Source of the DNA: Hyphomicrobiales bacterium
GTDB taxonomy: Bacteria; Pseudomonadota; Alphaproteobacteria; Rhizobiales; Beijerinckiaceae
Assembly (NCBI GenBank): GCA_026400535.1
Contig: JAPLOU010000020.1
Span: 1 to 48,937, forward strand
DNA length: 48,937 bases
Reading direction: 5' to 3'
The notes under the pieces were generated by a model. The model was not told where the DNA came from, did no database searches, and worked only from the letters and a program-made list of their open reading frames with translations. Position 1 is the stretch's first letter, and each line of letters starts with the position of its first letter. Shown here in pieces: positions 17,290-26,605 of this stretch. The translations under genes and the position numbers were made by a program.

Positions 17290-17408
17290 GATGGGTAGTC
17301 TCCCTGTTAGAGCCGGTTGGTCCCCCTGCAGGACCGCGCCCGATCTTGCTCTGATCAGGCTTGCTGACACTAAACAGGCGAACTGTTCCGGCGTCCAGTC
17401 GCCAAATG

Positions 17409-18374
17409 TCACAAACCGAACTGATCGCGCCACGCGGCCACGTCTTCCAGCGCCACGTTCGAACCGCACAGGATCAGTCCGACGCGCGCCCCCGGCCCGA
17501 AGGCCGCGCGCCGCAACATGGCTGCGGCAAGCACGCAGGACGCTGCCGGTTCGACCAGGATACGCTCGTTCTGCAGCAGCCAGACCAGTTCAGCGATGGC
17601 GTCCCGGTCGGAGACGACCACGATGTCGTCGAGGAAGGCGCGCGCGGCGGCCATGGTCCGCGCGGTGGCGAAGGGGGCGCCGAGTGTCCGCGCAATCGAC
17701 GTTGGCCGCACCGCAACCGGCTTTCCGGCGGCAAGCGCCTCGGTCATCGTTGTCGCGCCTTCGGTTTCGACCCCGATGATGTGCAGCGCGGGGTTGAGCG
17801 CCTTCATCGCCGCGCCGACGCCGGCCGAAAAGCCGCCGCCTCCGATCGAGATGAACAGGTGCGTCAGGCCTTCCGCCTGCCGTGCGAATTCGAGGCCGAG
17901 CGTTCCGTGGCCGGCGATGATCAGGGGATCATCGAAGGAATGGATGTTGGTCCGGCCCCCGGCCGCATGAACATCCGCCCTGGCGAAGGCCACGATCGCG
18001 TCCTCGCACAACTCGACCTTGCCGCCAGCCGCCTCGGTCAGCGCGATGTTGAAGGGCGCGACGGTCTTCGGCATCAGGACCAGCGCGTGCGAGCCGAGCG
18101 CCCGCGCCACCTGACTGACTGCGATCGCGTGGTTGCCGCCCGACACCGTCACCACGCCACGCGCCCGTTCCTCCTCCGTCATGCTCAGGAGCTTGTTGAA
18201 CGAGCCTCGCACCTTGAAGGAGCCGGCGTTCTGCAGGCATTCCAGTTTGAGGAACACGGTTGTGCCCAGCCGCGCGCCGGCAGCCGCACTCTGGATGGCC
18301 GGGGTCTGGCGGACCCGTCCGGCGATGCGCGCTTCAGCCGAACGGATATCATCGAGGGTCACGTCAAACGGCAC
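17409..18374 (-). CDS. Threonine/serine dehydratase-like PLP enzyme
   Basis: A 321-aa fold-type II PLP enzyme without the regulatory ACT domain of biosynthetic IlvA. The PLP lysine is in QNAGSFKVRGSFNKL, the phosphate-cradling loop is SIGGGGFSAG, and SGGNHAIAVSQVA is the substrate loop. This fits catabolic threonine/serine ammonia-lyase. Some relatives act on hydroxy-amino acids or racemise serine, so exact chemistry is open. Lying at the head of the peptide-uptake operon, it probably deaminates imported amino acids (inference). Confidence 0.85.
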   Translation of the reverse strand: MPFDVTLDDIRSAEARIAGRVRQTPAIQSAAAGARLGTTVFLKLECLQNAGSFKVRGSFNKLLSMTEEERARGVVTVSGGNHAIAVSQVARALGSHALVLMPKTVAPFNIALTEAAGGKVELCEDAIVAFARADVHAAGGRTNIHSFDDPLIIAGHGTLGLEFARQAEGLTHLFISIGGGGFSAGVGAAMKALNPALHIIGVETEGATTMTEALAAGKPVAVRPTSIARTLGAPFATARTMAAARAFLDDIVVVSDRDAIAELVWLLQNERILVEPAASCVLAAAMLRRAAFGPGARVGLILCGSNVALEDVAAWRDQFGL

Positions 18375-18459
18375 GGGGATCGGCTCGCGAAAACAGGAAA
18401 CGCATCCAGCGTCGCGGTCCCGTCTTGTGTCAAGCCCGCACAGCCGTTACCGATACGGG

Positions 18460-19687
18460 ATGCACATGACACCGACCGAAATGCTCGCCCGGCTCGTGGC
18501 CTTCCCGACAGAGCCGCACGCCAGCAACCTGCCGATCATCCATTTCATCCGCGATTATCTCGCCAGCCACGGCGTCGACAGCCACATCGTGCCGAGCCCC
18601 GACGGAACCAAGGCCAACCTGTTCGCGACGGTCGGGCCGATGGTCGACGGCGGCGTGGTTCTCTCCGGCCACACCGATGTCGTGTCGGTGGCAGGGCAGG
18701 ACTGGACGAGCGACCCATGGACCCTGACCGAGCGCGACGGCAAGCTCTACGGGCGCGGCAGCTGCGACATGAAGGGCTTCGATGCCCTTGGCCTCGCGCT
18801 GGTGCCCGACATGCTCAAGGCCGGGCTGAAACGGCCGGTGCATCTGGCGCTGTCCTATGACGAGGAAATCGGCTGCGTCGGCGCACCGTTCATGATCACC
18901 GAAATGGTGCGGCAGGGGCTGAAGCCCTCGGCGGTGATCGTCGGCGAGCCGTCGATGATGCAGGTGGTCACCGGCCACAAGGGCGGGACCCGCCTGCTGA
19001 CCACGGTCAAGGGCTATGCGGTCCACTCAAGCCGGATGGACCTCGGCGTCTCGGCGGTGATGGTGGCGGCCCGGCTGATCGCCTGGCACGAAGACCAGAT
19101 GCACCTCAGGGCGGCGAATGCCGACCCGGCCAGCCCGTTCGTCCCGCCCTATGCCACCTTCCACTGCGGAGATGCACCTCAGGGCGGCGAATGCCGACCC
19201 GGCCAGCCCGTTCGTCCCGCCCTATGCCACCTTCCACTGCGGAATCGTCAATGGCGGGACCGGCGCCAACATCACGGCGGAAAAATGCGTGTTCACCTCG
19301 GAGTTCCGGGTCATTCCGCCAGAGGATCCGCACGAGGACATCGCCCGTTACACGGCCTATGTGCGCGAGGTGATCGAGCCCGACATGAAGCGCAAGTCGC
19401 CCAAGGCCGGCGTCGAGATCGAGGTCATGACCTCGGTTCCGCCGCTGCGTCCCGAAGCCGACGGTGAGGCCGAGCGCCTTGCGCGCCGTCTGACCGGGGA
19501 CAATGGCAGCCACGTCGTTGCCTATGGCACCGAAGGCGGGCAGTTCCAGGAGGTCGGCTGGTCGACGGTGATCTGCGGACCCGGCGACATCGCGCAGGCC
19601 CATCAGCCCGACGAGTTCATTGCCATCAGCCAGATGCAGGCAGGCGAACAGTTCATGCGTCGGCTGATCAGCGACCTCGCACGCTGA
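18460..19687 (+). pseudogene. argE: Acetylornithine deacetylase-like gene, frameshifted by tandem duplication
   Basis: An M20 metallopeptidase of the ArgE type. The metal-binding HTDV (in VVLSGHTDVVSV), GRGSCDMKGFDALGLAL and SYDEEIGC blocks are intact in the first frame, up to about residue 237. A 73-bp tandem duplication (19097-19243) then shifts translation by +1. The remaining conserved part, FHCGIVNGGTGANITAEKC to AHQPDEFIAI, is in another frame. As it stands, translation would yield about 335 aa with a scrambled C-terminal third. Removing one repeat copy restores a full-length protein of about 384 aa. The start is ATG 18460 or 18466. An intact paralogue is at 29797-30969. An assembly error must also be considered. 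Confidence 0.85.
19097..19243 (+). repeat. 73-bp perfect tandem duplication inside argE-like gene
   Basis: Bases 19098-19170 and 19171-19243 are identical 73-base units, each starting GATGCACCTCAGGG and ending CACTGCGGA. With one shared flanking A the match is 74 bases. Because 73 is not a multiple of three, the copy number sets the reading frame of the surrounding gene. There is no sequence divergence between copies, so the event is recent or is an assembly artefact. Confidence 0.95.
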
Positions 19688-19828
19688 CAAGCCGCTGCTC
19701 TGCCTGCTGCGTCATGGCACGGATGCCCTGATGGTGCTGGCATTGCAGGTGCGCTCTGGTAAGCTCGAGCCCATCGCCTAACGCCCCGAACCTGTCTGTC
19801 CCAACACAACCGTCCCGGTGATTTCATC

Positions 19829-20995
19829 ATGACCATCCACCCCCGCATTGAAGCCATGAGCAGCGAGATCGCCGAGTGGCGCCGCGACTTGCACCGCAAC
19901 CCGGAGCTGCTGTTTGATGTGTTCCGCACGGCCCAGGTGGTCTCGGACAAGCTGAAGGCCTTCGGTTGCGACGAGGTGGTGACGGGCATCGGCCGCACCG
20001 GCGTGGTCGCCGTGATCAAGGGCAAGGGCGCGCCATCGGGCAAGGTCATCGGCCTCAGGGCCGACATGGACGCCCTGCCGATCGACGAGCAGACCAACCT
20101 GCCCTACCGCTCGGCGACGCCGGGCAAGATGCATGCCTGCGGGCATGACGGGCACACCGCCATGCTGCTGGGCGCCGCCAGGTATCTCGCCGAAACACGC
20201 AATTTCAGCGGCACCGCCGTGATCATCTTCCAGCCTGCCGAAGAAGGAGGCGGCGGCGGCCTTGAGATGGTCAAGGACGGCATGATGGAGCGCTTCGGCG
20301 TGCAGGAGGTCTATGGCATGCACAACATGCCGGGACTGCCCGTCGGCTCCTTCGCGTTGCGCCCTGGCGCCATGATGGCCGCCGCCGACCGCTTCCTGAT
20401 CACGCTCGAAGGGCGAGGCGGGCACGCCGCCAAGCCGAATGACACGATTGATCCCGTGATCGCCAGCGCCCAGATCGTGTCCGCCCTGCAGACCATCGCA
20501 TCGCGCAACTGCGATCCGCTCGATTCGGTCGTGGTGTCGGTGACGGCGGTGAAGGCCGGGGAAGCGTTCAACGTCATCCCGCAGACCGCTGAGATGAAGG
20601 GCACTGTGCGTACGCTGTCGAAGCAGATGCGCGACATTGCCGAAGAGAGGCTGAGGGCCATCGTGACCGGGGTCGCCACGGCCATGGGTTGCAAGGCCGA
20701 GATCGCGTACGAGCGCGGCTATCCGGTGACCTTCAACCATGCCAAGCAGACGGATTTCGCGAGCACGGTGGCATCCCGCCTCGTCGGCGCGGCCAATGTC
20801 GACACGTCTGTAGCGCCGACCATGGGCTCGGAGGACTTCTCCTACATGCTGGAAGAGTGCCCCGGAAACTACATCTTCATGGGCAACGGCGACAGCGCCG
20901 GCCTGCATCATCCGGCCTATGACTTCAACGACAAGGCGATTCCCGTCGGCGTCGCCTACTGGGCTGGCCTTGTCGAGGCGGCGATGCCCGCCTGA
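19829..20995 (+). CDS. M20 family amidohydrolase (hippurate hydrolase-like)
   Basis: A 388-aa zinc-type amidohydrolase of the HipO/AbgB/IAA-amino-acid hydrolase group, which cleaves N-acyl amino acids. Motifs include the metal-site loop KMHACGHDGHTAMLLG with its Cys and His ligands, PAEEGGGGG with the catalytic Glu pair, GRGGHAAKPNDTIDP in the lid domain, and PTMGSEDFSYML near the end. It follows the broken argE-like gene after 141 bases and precedes the FAD oxidoreductase by 12 bases. With the peptide transporter across the divergent promoter, it points to uptake and hydrolysis of acyl amino acids (inference). Confidence 0.93.
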   Translation: MTIHPRIEAMSSEIAEWRRDLHRNPELLFDVFRTAQVVSDKLKAFGCDEVVTGIGRTGVVAVIKGKGAPSGKVIGLRADMDALPIDEQTNLPYRSATPGKMHACGHDGHTAMLLGAARYLAETRNFSGTAVIIFQPAEEGGGGGLEMVKDGMMERFGVQEVYGMHNMPGLPVGSFALRPGAMMAAADRFLITLEGRGGHAAKPNDTIDPVIASAQIVSALQTIASRNCDPLDSVVVSVTAVKAGEAFNVIPQTAEMKGTVRTLSKQMRDIAEERLRAIVTGVATAMGCKAEIAYERGYPVTFNHAKQTDFASTVASRLVGAANVDTSVAPTMGSEDFSYMLEECPGNYIFMGNGDSAGLHHPAYDFNDKAIPVGVAYWAGLVEAAMPA

Positions 20996-21007
20996 TCATT
21001 CCGGGTC

Positions 21008-22111
21008 ATGGCGGATATCGACTGCATTGTGGCAGGGGCCGGCGTCGTCGGCCTTGCGGTTGCACGCGCGCTGGCGCTCAGCGGCCGTGAGGTGCTGGTG
21101 GTTGACGCAGAGGGGGGCATCGGCACCCAGACCTCCTCGCGCAACAGCGAGGTGATCCATGCCGGGCTCTACTATCCGGAGGGATCGGCGAAGGCACGTC
21201 TTTGCGTGGCGGGCAAACAGGCGCTCTATGCATATCTGTCCGAGCGCAGCCTGCCGTACGGGCGCTGCGGCAAGCTGATCGTCGCCACACGGCCCGACCA
21301 GGTCACGAAGCTCGAAGCGATCATCGCGCGCGGCAAGGCGGCGGGCGTCGCGGATCTGCAGATGATCGGCCCAGCCGAGATTGCGGCCCTGGAACCGGAA
21401 GTGTCCGCCGTTGCGGCGGTCTGGTCGCCATCAACCGGTGTGGTCGATTCCCACGCCTTCATGCTGTCGCTGCAGGGCGATGTCGAGAATACGGGCGGCG
21501 TCTTTGCCTTCGGGGCGCCCGTTACAGGGCTGAGGCGCGAGGGCAGAATGCTGGTCGTGTCGACCGGTGGGCCGGAACCGGCCGAGATCAGCACGGATCT
21601 GTTCGTCAACAGCGCCGGCCACGGTGCGCCGAAGCTTGCCGCGCTGCTCGCCGACTATCCGGCGCAGCTCCTGCCGCGTCAGGCCTATGCCAAAGGCAAC
21701 TACTTTTCGCTGGCGGGGCGCCAGCCCTTCCGCCGGCTGATCTACCCGACGCCGGAAGCGGCAGGGCTTGGCGTGCATGCCACCATCGATCTGGCGGGGC
21801 GGGTGCGGTTCGGCCCGGACGTGGAATGGGTGGCCTCCGAGCACGACCTTGCGGTCGATCCGGCCCGGGCCGCGAGTTTCTACGCCGCCATCCGCAGCTA
21901 TTGGCCGGGCCTGCCTGACGGGACGTTGACGCCCGATTATGCCGGCATCCGGCCGAAGATCCATGGCCCCGCCGAGCCCATGCCGGATTTCCGCGTCGAG
22001 GGCCCGGCGGCGCATGGCGTGCCGGGCTTCGTCACCCTGTTCGGGATCGAAAGCCCGGGTCTGACAGCGAGCCTCGCCATCGGCGAGGAGGTCGCACGGC
22101 TGGCCTGCTGA
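21008..22111 (+). CDS. FAD-dependent oxidoreductase, L-2-hydroxyglutarate dehydrogenase-like
   Basis: A 367-aa DAO-family flavoprotein. The N-terminal dinucleotide fold has GAGVVGLAVARALALSG. TSSRNSEVIHAGLYYP and GKLIVAT match the LhgO/YgaF subgroup that oxidises L-2-hydroxy acids to the membrane quinone pool or oxygen. The C-terminal GFVTLFGIESPGLTASLAIG block completes the FAD site. It is probably cotranscribed with the amidohydrolase. The LhgO assignment is by subgroup pattern; another 2-hydroxy or amino acid could be the substrate. Confidence 0.8.
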   Translation: MADIDCIVAGAGVVGLAVARALALSGREVLVVDAEGGIGTQTSSRNSEVIHAGLYYPEGSAKARLCVAGKQALYAYLSERSLPYGRCGKLIVATRPDQVTKLEAIIARGKAAGVADLQMIGPAEIAALEPEVSAVAAVWSPSTGVVDSHAFMLSLQGDVENTGGVFAFGAPVTGLRREGRMLVVSTGGPEPAEISTDLFVNSAGHGAPKLAALLADYPAQLLPRQAYAKGNYFSLAGRQPFRRLIYPTPEAAGLGVHATIDLAGRVRFGPDVEWVASEHDLAVDPARAASFYAAIRSYWPGLPDGTLTPDYAGIRPKIHGPAEPMPDFRVEGPAAHGVPGFVTLFGIESPGLTASLAIGEEVARLAC

Positions 22112-22118
22112 GCAGGCC
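22102..22118. terminator. Hairpin spanning convergent gene ends
   Basis: GGCCTGC-TGA-GCAGGCC is a perfect 7-bp stem whose loop is the stop codon of the FAD oxidoreductase. It ends one base before the last base of efp on the other strand. It may serve as a bidirectional transcription end, but no T-run follows on either side. Confidence 0.35.
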
Positions 22119-22688
22119 TCAGTCCTTCGCGCGTTCGACGTAGGTGCCGTCCTCGGTCTGCACAACGATGCGCGTGCCGACGGCAATATGGGGCGGGACC
22201 ATGACGCGCACGCCATTGTTCATGATGGCAGGCTTGTAGGAGGACGACGCGGTCTGGTTCTTGATCGCCGGCTCGGTTTCGGTCACCTCAAGCACGATGC
22301 GGGCGGGAAGCTGGATGCCGACGGCGTTCTCTTCGAAGATCGAGAGCTGGCAGATCATGCCTTCCTGCAGGTAGGGCGCGTAGTCGCCAACAACGTCCGC
22401 CGACACCGTCAGCTGCTCATAGTTCTCGGGGTTCATGAACACATAAGTCTCGCCATCCTGATACAGGTACGAGAACTCGCGATCTTCGACAAAGGCGCGC
22501 TCGACCTGTTCGGTCGTCTTGTAGCGCTGCGAGGTCTTCACGCCGTCCGACAGGCGGCGCATGTCGATCTGGGTGGTGGGCGTGCCCTTTCCGGGAAAGA
22601 AGCTCTCCGCCGACAGGACGGCATAAAGACGGCCGTCAACTTCAAGGATGTTGCCCTTGCGCACGGTGCTGGCGATGACTCTGGTCAC
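22119..22688 (-). CDS. efp: Elongation factor P
   Basis: Relieves ribosome stalling at polyproline stretches. Using the GTG at 22688, which has AAGGA 7 bases upstream, gives 189 aa and puts the modified loop [10 protein letters not shown] with its lysine exactly at position 34. That is the residue beta-lysylated in E. coli EF-P. KOW-like domain I is followed by two OB domains, with the usual [18 protein letters not shown] and [16 protein letters not shown] ending. An ATG 21 bases further upstream lacks a ribosome site. The modification enzymes are encoded divergently next door. Confidence 0.97.
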   Translation of the reverse strand: MTRVIASTVRKGNILEVDGRLYAVLSAESFFPGKGTPTTQIDMRRLSDGVKTSQRYKTTEQVERAFVEDREFSYLYQDGETYVFMNPENYEQLTVSADVVGDYAPYLQEGMICQLSIFEENAVGIQLPARIVLEVTETEPAIKNQTASSSYKPAIMNNGVRVMVPPHIAVGTRIVVQTEDGTYVERAKD

Positions 22689-22783
22689 GTGTTGTCCTTG
22701 GCGATACATCAGGCGCGAAAGCGCGGCTGATCGAATGATTTGGCGGGCGTCACTGACAGATTTTGCTGCAGAAGGAAAGCCCC

Positions 22784-23878
22784 ATGGCGCATGGGCCAGA
22801 CGACCGGGCGCGTCCGACGCCACCATCGCGGCGCTGGTGGCAGACGGACGAGCATCTGCGCCGGCGGCCTTATCTGCTGAAGCGCAATGCCATCATGGCT
22901 GCATTTCGCGCCTGGTTCGCCGCGCGCGATTTCATGACAGTCGAGGGCGCGGCCTTGCAGGTCTCGCCGGGCAATGAGACGCATCTGCACGCCTTTGCCA
23001 CCAGCGAGATCGGTCCCGATGGAACCAGGGCGCCGCTTTACCTGCACACATCCCCCGAGTTCGCCGCCAAGAAGCTGCTGGCCGCCGGCGAAACCCGGAT
23101 CGTCGACTTCGCGCGCGTGTTCCGCAACCGCGAGCGCAGCGCACTGCACCATCCCGAGTTCACCATGCTCGAATGGTATCGGACCCACGAGCCCTACGAG
23201 GCGCTGATGGATGACTGCGCGGCGCTGCTGGCGCTGGCCGCCAGAACCGCGGCCGCCAGCCAACTGGTCTTCCGCGGGCGCACCTGCGATCCCTTCGCCA
23301 GCCTCGAGCGGCTGACGGTCGCGGAAGCGTTCCTGCGCCATGCCGGCATCGACCTCATGGCGACGGTTGACAGCCACGGCGCGGGCGCCAGGCCCGGGCT
23401 GGATGCGCAAGCAAAGCGGATCGGCGTGCGGACGGCCGCCGATGACAGCTGGAGCGACATCTACAGCCGCATCCTGCAGGAGCGGGTCGAACCCTGCCTC
23501 GGGCTCGGCGCTGCCACCATCTTGTGCGAATACCCGATCAGCGAGGCGGCCCTGGCGCGGCCCAAGCCGGCCGACCCCCGCCTTGCCGAACGCTTCGAAT
23601 TGTATGCCTGCGGAGTGGAACTCGCCAACGCCTTCTGCGAGTTGACCGATGCTGTCGAGCAGCGCCGACGCTTCGAGGACGACATGATCCAGAAGCAGGC
23701 AATCTATGGCGAGCGCTATCCGATCGACGAGGACCTGCTGGACGCCCTGCCACTGATGCCACCCACCTCCGGCATCGCGCTCGGCCTTGACCGTCTCGTG
23801 ATGCTGACCGTGGGCGCGGACAGCATCGCCGATGTGATCTGGACGCCGGTGGCTGAACAGGCCATGACGGTGCCATGA
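22784..23878 (+). CDS. epmA: EF-P lysine ligase (lysyl-tRNA synthetase paralogue)
   Basis: A 364-aa class II synthetase catalytic domain without an anticodon-binding domain, the hallmark of EpmA/GenX/PoxA. It attaches (R)-beta-lysine to EF-P Lys34. Visible motifs are [16 protein letters not shown], the motif 2 region [18 protein letters not shown] with [19 protein letters not shown], and motif 3 [13 protein letters not shown]. The ATG at 22784 has AAGGA 7 bases upstream. It overlaps epmB by ATGA. Divergent to efp over 95 bases that must hold both promoters. Confidence 0.96.
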   Translation: MAHGPDDRARPTPPSRRWWQTDEHLRRRPYLLKRNAIMAAFRAWFAARDFMTVEGAALQVSPGNETHLHAFATSEIGPDGTRAPLYLHTSPEFAAKKLLAAGETRIVDFARVFRNRERSALHHPEFTMLEWYRTHEPYEALMDDCAALLALAARTAAASQLVFRGRTCDPFASLERLTVAEAFLRHAGIDLMATVDSHGAGARPGLDAQAKRIGVRTAADDSWSDIYSRILQERVEPCLGLGAATILCEYPISEAALARPKPADPRLAERFELYACGVELANAFCELTDAVEQRRRFEDDMIQKQAIYGERYPIDEDLLDALPLMPPTSGIALGLDRLVMLTVGADSIADVIWTPVAEQAMTVP

Positions 23879-24930
23879 CCACGGGGACAACCTTGCGAAC
23901 ACCGGCCGATCTGGCGGCCGCCGGCGTGATCGGCGCTGGCCAGATCGATGCGCTCGAGGCCGTCGCACGGCGCTACGCCATCGCCGTCACCCCGGCCATG
24001 ACGCAGCTGATAAGGAACGCCGACGACGCCATCGCGCGCCAGTTCGTGCCGGACGTGCGTGAACTTGCGACGACGCCGGATGAGCGCGCCGATCCGATCG
24101 GTGACGCGGCGCATTCGCCGGTGGAGGGCATCGTCCACCGCTATCCGGACCGGGCCCTGATCAAGATGGTGCATGCCTGCCCGGTCTATTGCCGGTTCTG
24201 CTTCCGGCGCGAGATGGTCGGACCGGGTGGCGCGGCGCTGACCGGGGCCGCCTTCGCGTGCGCCATGGCCTATCTGCAGAGCCAGACCGGCATCTGGGAG
24301 GTGATCATCACCGGGGGCGATCCGTTCATGCTCCCGGCGCGGCGCGTCGAGGCGCTGATGCGCCGGCTCGGCGAGATGGCGCATATCCGCGTCGTGCGCT
24401 GGCATACGCGCGTGCCGATCGTGGATCCGGCTCGCGTCAGTCCGGCCTTGGTGCGCGCGCTCCGCATCGGCGGCAAGGCGGTTTATGTCGGCATTCATGC
24501 CAACCATCCGCAGGAGTTCACGACCGAGGCACAGACCGCCATCGCCATGCTGGCGGAGGCGGGGATCGCGCTGGTGAGCCAGAGCGTCCTGCTCAAGGGC
24601 ATCAACAACGACGCTGCGACACTGGCGGCGCTGATGCGCCGCTTCGTCGAGAACCGGGTTCAGCCCTACTACCTGCATCACCCTGACCTTGCGCCGGGAA
24701 CGTCGCATTTCCGGGTCACTCTTGACGAGGGCCAGGCCTTGATGACGGCGCTCAGGGGCCACCTGTCCGGGCTTGCGCAACCCAGCTATGTTCTCGATAT
24801 ACCCGGCGGCCACGGCAAGGTGCCGGTCGGGCCATCCTTCCTCGCGGCCGACAGCGATGGCGTGGTTCGCCTCATCGACCGGAACGGCGTGGCTCATCCT
24901 TATCCGCCGAAGGACAGCGCCGTCCCATGA
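23875..24930 (+). CDS. epmB: EF-P beta-lysylation protein, lysine 2,3-aminomutase type
   Basis: A radical-SAM, PLP-dependent enzyme that makes (R)-beta-lysine from (S)-alpha-lysine for EpmA. The 351-aa product has the CxxxCxxC cluster motif in HACPVYCRFCFRREMVG. The aminomutase blocks IWEVIITGGDPFML, VRWHTRVPI, SQSVLLKGINND and QPYYLHHPDLAPGT follow. The C-terminal PGGHGKVPV holds the PLP lysine. The short length fits the EpmB subgroup rather than clostridial KamA. It is coupled at both ends by ATGA overlaps with epmA and the flavoprotein. Confidence 0.95.
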   Translation: MTTGTTLRTPADLAAAGVIGAGQIDALEAVARRYAIAVTPAMTQLIRNADDAIARQFVPDVRELATTPDERADPIGDAAHSPVEGIVHRYPDRALIKMVHACPVYCRFCFRREMVGPGGAALTGAAFACAMAYLQSQTGIWEVIITGGDPFMLPARRVEALMRRLGEMAHIRVVRWHTRVPIVDPARVSPALVRALRIGGKAVYVGIHANHPQEFTTEAQTAIAMLAEAGIALVSQSVLLKGINNDAATLAALMRRFVENRVQPYYLHHPDLAPGTSHFRVTLDEGQALMTALRGHLSGLAQPSYVLDIPGGHGKVPVGPSFLAADSDGVVRLIDRNGVAHPYPPKDSAVP

Positions 24931-26171
24931 CAGACCTGCCACGGCGCACAGCCGCCATCATCGGGGCGGGGCCGGCGGGCCTGTTTGCCGCCGAGCATCT
25001 GGCGCAGGCCGGCCTCATGGTCACGGTGTATGAGCGCATGCCCTCGCCGGCCCGGAAATTCCTGATGGCAGGGCGCGGCGGGCTCAATCTCACCCATTCG
25101 GAGCCCATCGAGCGGTTCAACGGCCGCTACGGCGAGGCCGAAGGCTGGATTGCCCCGATGCTTGCGGAACTGCCGCCAACAGGCCTTATCGCCTGGTGCG
25201 AGGGGCTTGGCCAGCCGACCTTCGTCGGCAGCTCGGGCCGCGTCTTCCCCACCTGCTTCAAGACATCACCGTTGCTGCGCGCCTGGCTGTCGCGGCTGGA
25301 CAGCCTCGGGGTCAGTCTCGTGACCGGCGCCACATGGGCCGGCTGGACCGATGACGGTGCGCTCCGGTTGGTCCGGGATGGCACCGAAAGCCGGTTGACG
25401 ACCGATGTCACTGTGCTGGCGCTCGGCGGGGCCAGCTGGCCGCGGCTGGGCTCTGACGGCCAATGGGTGCCGCTCCTGCGCGGCGCCGGGGCTGCCGTGT
25501 CAGACCTCTCGCCCGCCAATGTTGGCGTCCTGGTCGACTGGTCTGCGCCGGTGCGGGAACGCGCCCATGGCGAGCCCCTGAAACGGATCGCGCTCAGCCA
25601 TGGCGGTCGCAACCAGCGGGGCGAGGCCGTCATCACCCGTACCGGATTGGAAGGCGGGGCCGTCTATGCTCTCGGCGCCTCGATCCGGCAGGCCCTCATG
25701 GCCGCGCCGTCGACAACCCTGATCCTTGATCTCAGGGCCGACCTGACGCTCGAGGCGCTCGCGTCAAAGGTGGACGGCCCACGGCAGGGCGCATCGACCT
25801 CAACCATCCTGCGCAAGCGGGGCGGGCTCTCGCCAGCCGCCGCCCTGCTGGCCCGGGAAGCGGGGCCGCTGCCAGAGGGATCCAAGGAACTCGCCCAGCG
25901 CATCAAGGCCGTTCCGATCCGGGTGACGGGGCTGTCTGCCTTCGAGCGCGCCATCTCGTCAGCAGGCGGCGTCATGCATGAGGCGGTCGATGCATCCCTG
26001 ATGCTCAGGGCACGGCCCGGCGTGTTCGTGGCCGGCGAAATGCTGGACTGGGAAGCGCCGACGGGCGGCTATCTGCTGCAGGCCTGCTTCGCCAGCGGTC
26101 TGACTGCGGCGCGCGGCGCGCTCGCCTGGCTTGGGGCCAGGCCTGTCCATCCGGACCCGGTCGAAAGGTAA
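24927..26171 (+). CDS. HI0933-like flavoprotein (TIGR03862 type)
   Basis: A 414-aa NAD(P)/FAD-dependent oxidoreductase-like protein. It opens with the dinucleotide-binding GAGPAGLFAAEHLAQAG, followed by the family signature RKFLMAGRGGLNLTHSEP. It ends with the FAD-site block VAGEMLDWEAPTGGYLLQACF. Family function is not established. It starts in an ATGA overlap with epmB, so it is translated with the EF-P modification enzymes. Whether it acts in that pathway is unknown. Confidence 0.88.
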   Translation: MTDLPRRTAAIIGAGPAGLFAAEHLAQAGLMVTVYERMPSPARKFLMAGRGGLNLTHSEPIERFNGRYGEAEGWIAPMLAELPPTGLIAWCEGLGQPTFVGSSGRVFPTCFKTSPLLRAWLSRLDSLGVSLVTGATWAGWTDDGALRLVRDGTESRLTTDVTVLALGGASWPRLGSDGQWVPLLRGAGAAVSDLSPANVGVLVDWSAPVRERAHGEPLKRIALSHGGRNQRGEAVITRTGLEGGAVYALGASIRQALMAAPSTTLILDLRADLTLEALASKVDGPRQGASTSTILRKRGGLSPAAALLAREAGPLPEGSKELAQRIKAVPIRVTGLSAFERAISSAGGVMHEAVDASLMLRARPGVFVAGEMLDWEAPTGGYLLQACFASGLTAARGALAWLGARPVHPDPVER

Positions 26172-26197
26172 GGGGTTCGCGCGCGTCGCCGACCGCT

Positions 26198-26476
26198 TCA
26201 GCGGCGGCGCGGCGGCGGTCTGCGGTTGCCACCCCCCGGGGGGCCGCCCACGGCTGCGGTCTTCTGACGGAAGTTGATGCGGCCGCGATCGAGGTCATAG
26301 GGCGACATCTCGACGACAACACGATCGCCTGCAATGGTCCGGATGCGGTTCTTCTTCATCTTGCCCGCAGCATAGGCCAGGACGATATGGTCATTGTCCA
26401 GCTTGACGCGGAAGTGGCCATCGGGCAGCACTTCCACGACGGTCCCGTCAAATTCGAGCAGCTCTTCCTTAGCCAT
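26198..26476 (-). CDS. infA: Translation initiation factor IF-1, tailed form
   Basis: An OB-fold S1-type protein beginning [40 protein letters not shown] and [13 protein letters not shown] match IF-1, which occupies the ribosomal A site during initiation. At 92 aa it is about 20 residues longer than the usual 72. The extra tail is rich in Gly, Pro and Arg ([16 protein letters not shown]). Many Hyphomicrobiales carry a second IF-1 of this sort; whether this is the only copy cannot be told from the window. The upstream Met at 26491 is less likely. Confidence 0.9.
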   Translation of the reverse strand: MAKEELLEFDGTVVEVLPDGHFRVKLDNDHIVLAYAAGKMKKNRIRTIAGDRVVVEMSPYDLDRGRINFRQKTAAVGGPPGGGNRRPPPRRR

Positions 26477-26605
26477 CCAGGCTCCATCCAATCTCAGGTT
26501 TGCATCGGGCCCTTGCCCCTCGCGTGAAGGCTGCTCTTAGCGCTTTGTGCGCAAAAGGAAAAGCATGATGCGTGCGTTATTCCTCACATCGTCACATGAC
26601 AGCCC

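Noticed and set aside
15595..17298. A 567-codon plus-strand open frame over the second binding protein
   Set aside because: Antisense shadow; the minus-strand product has a signal peptide and full SBP family 5 blocks.
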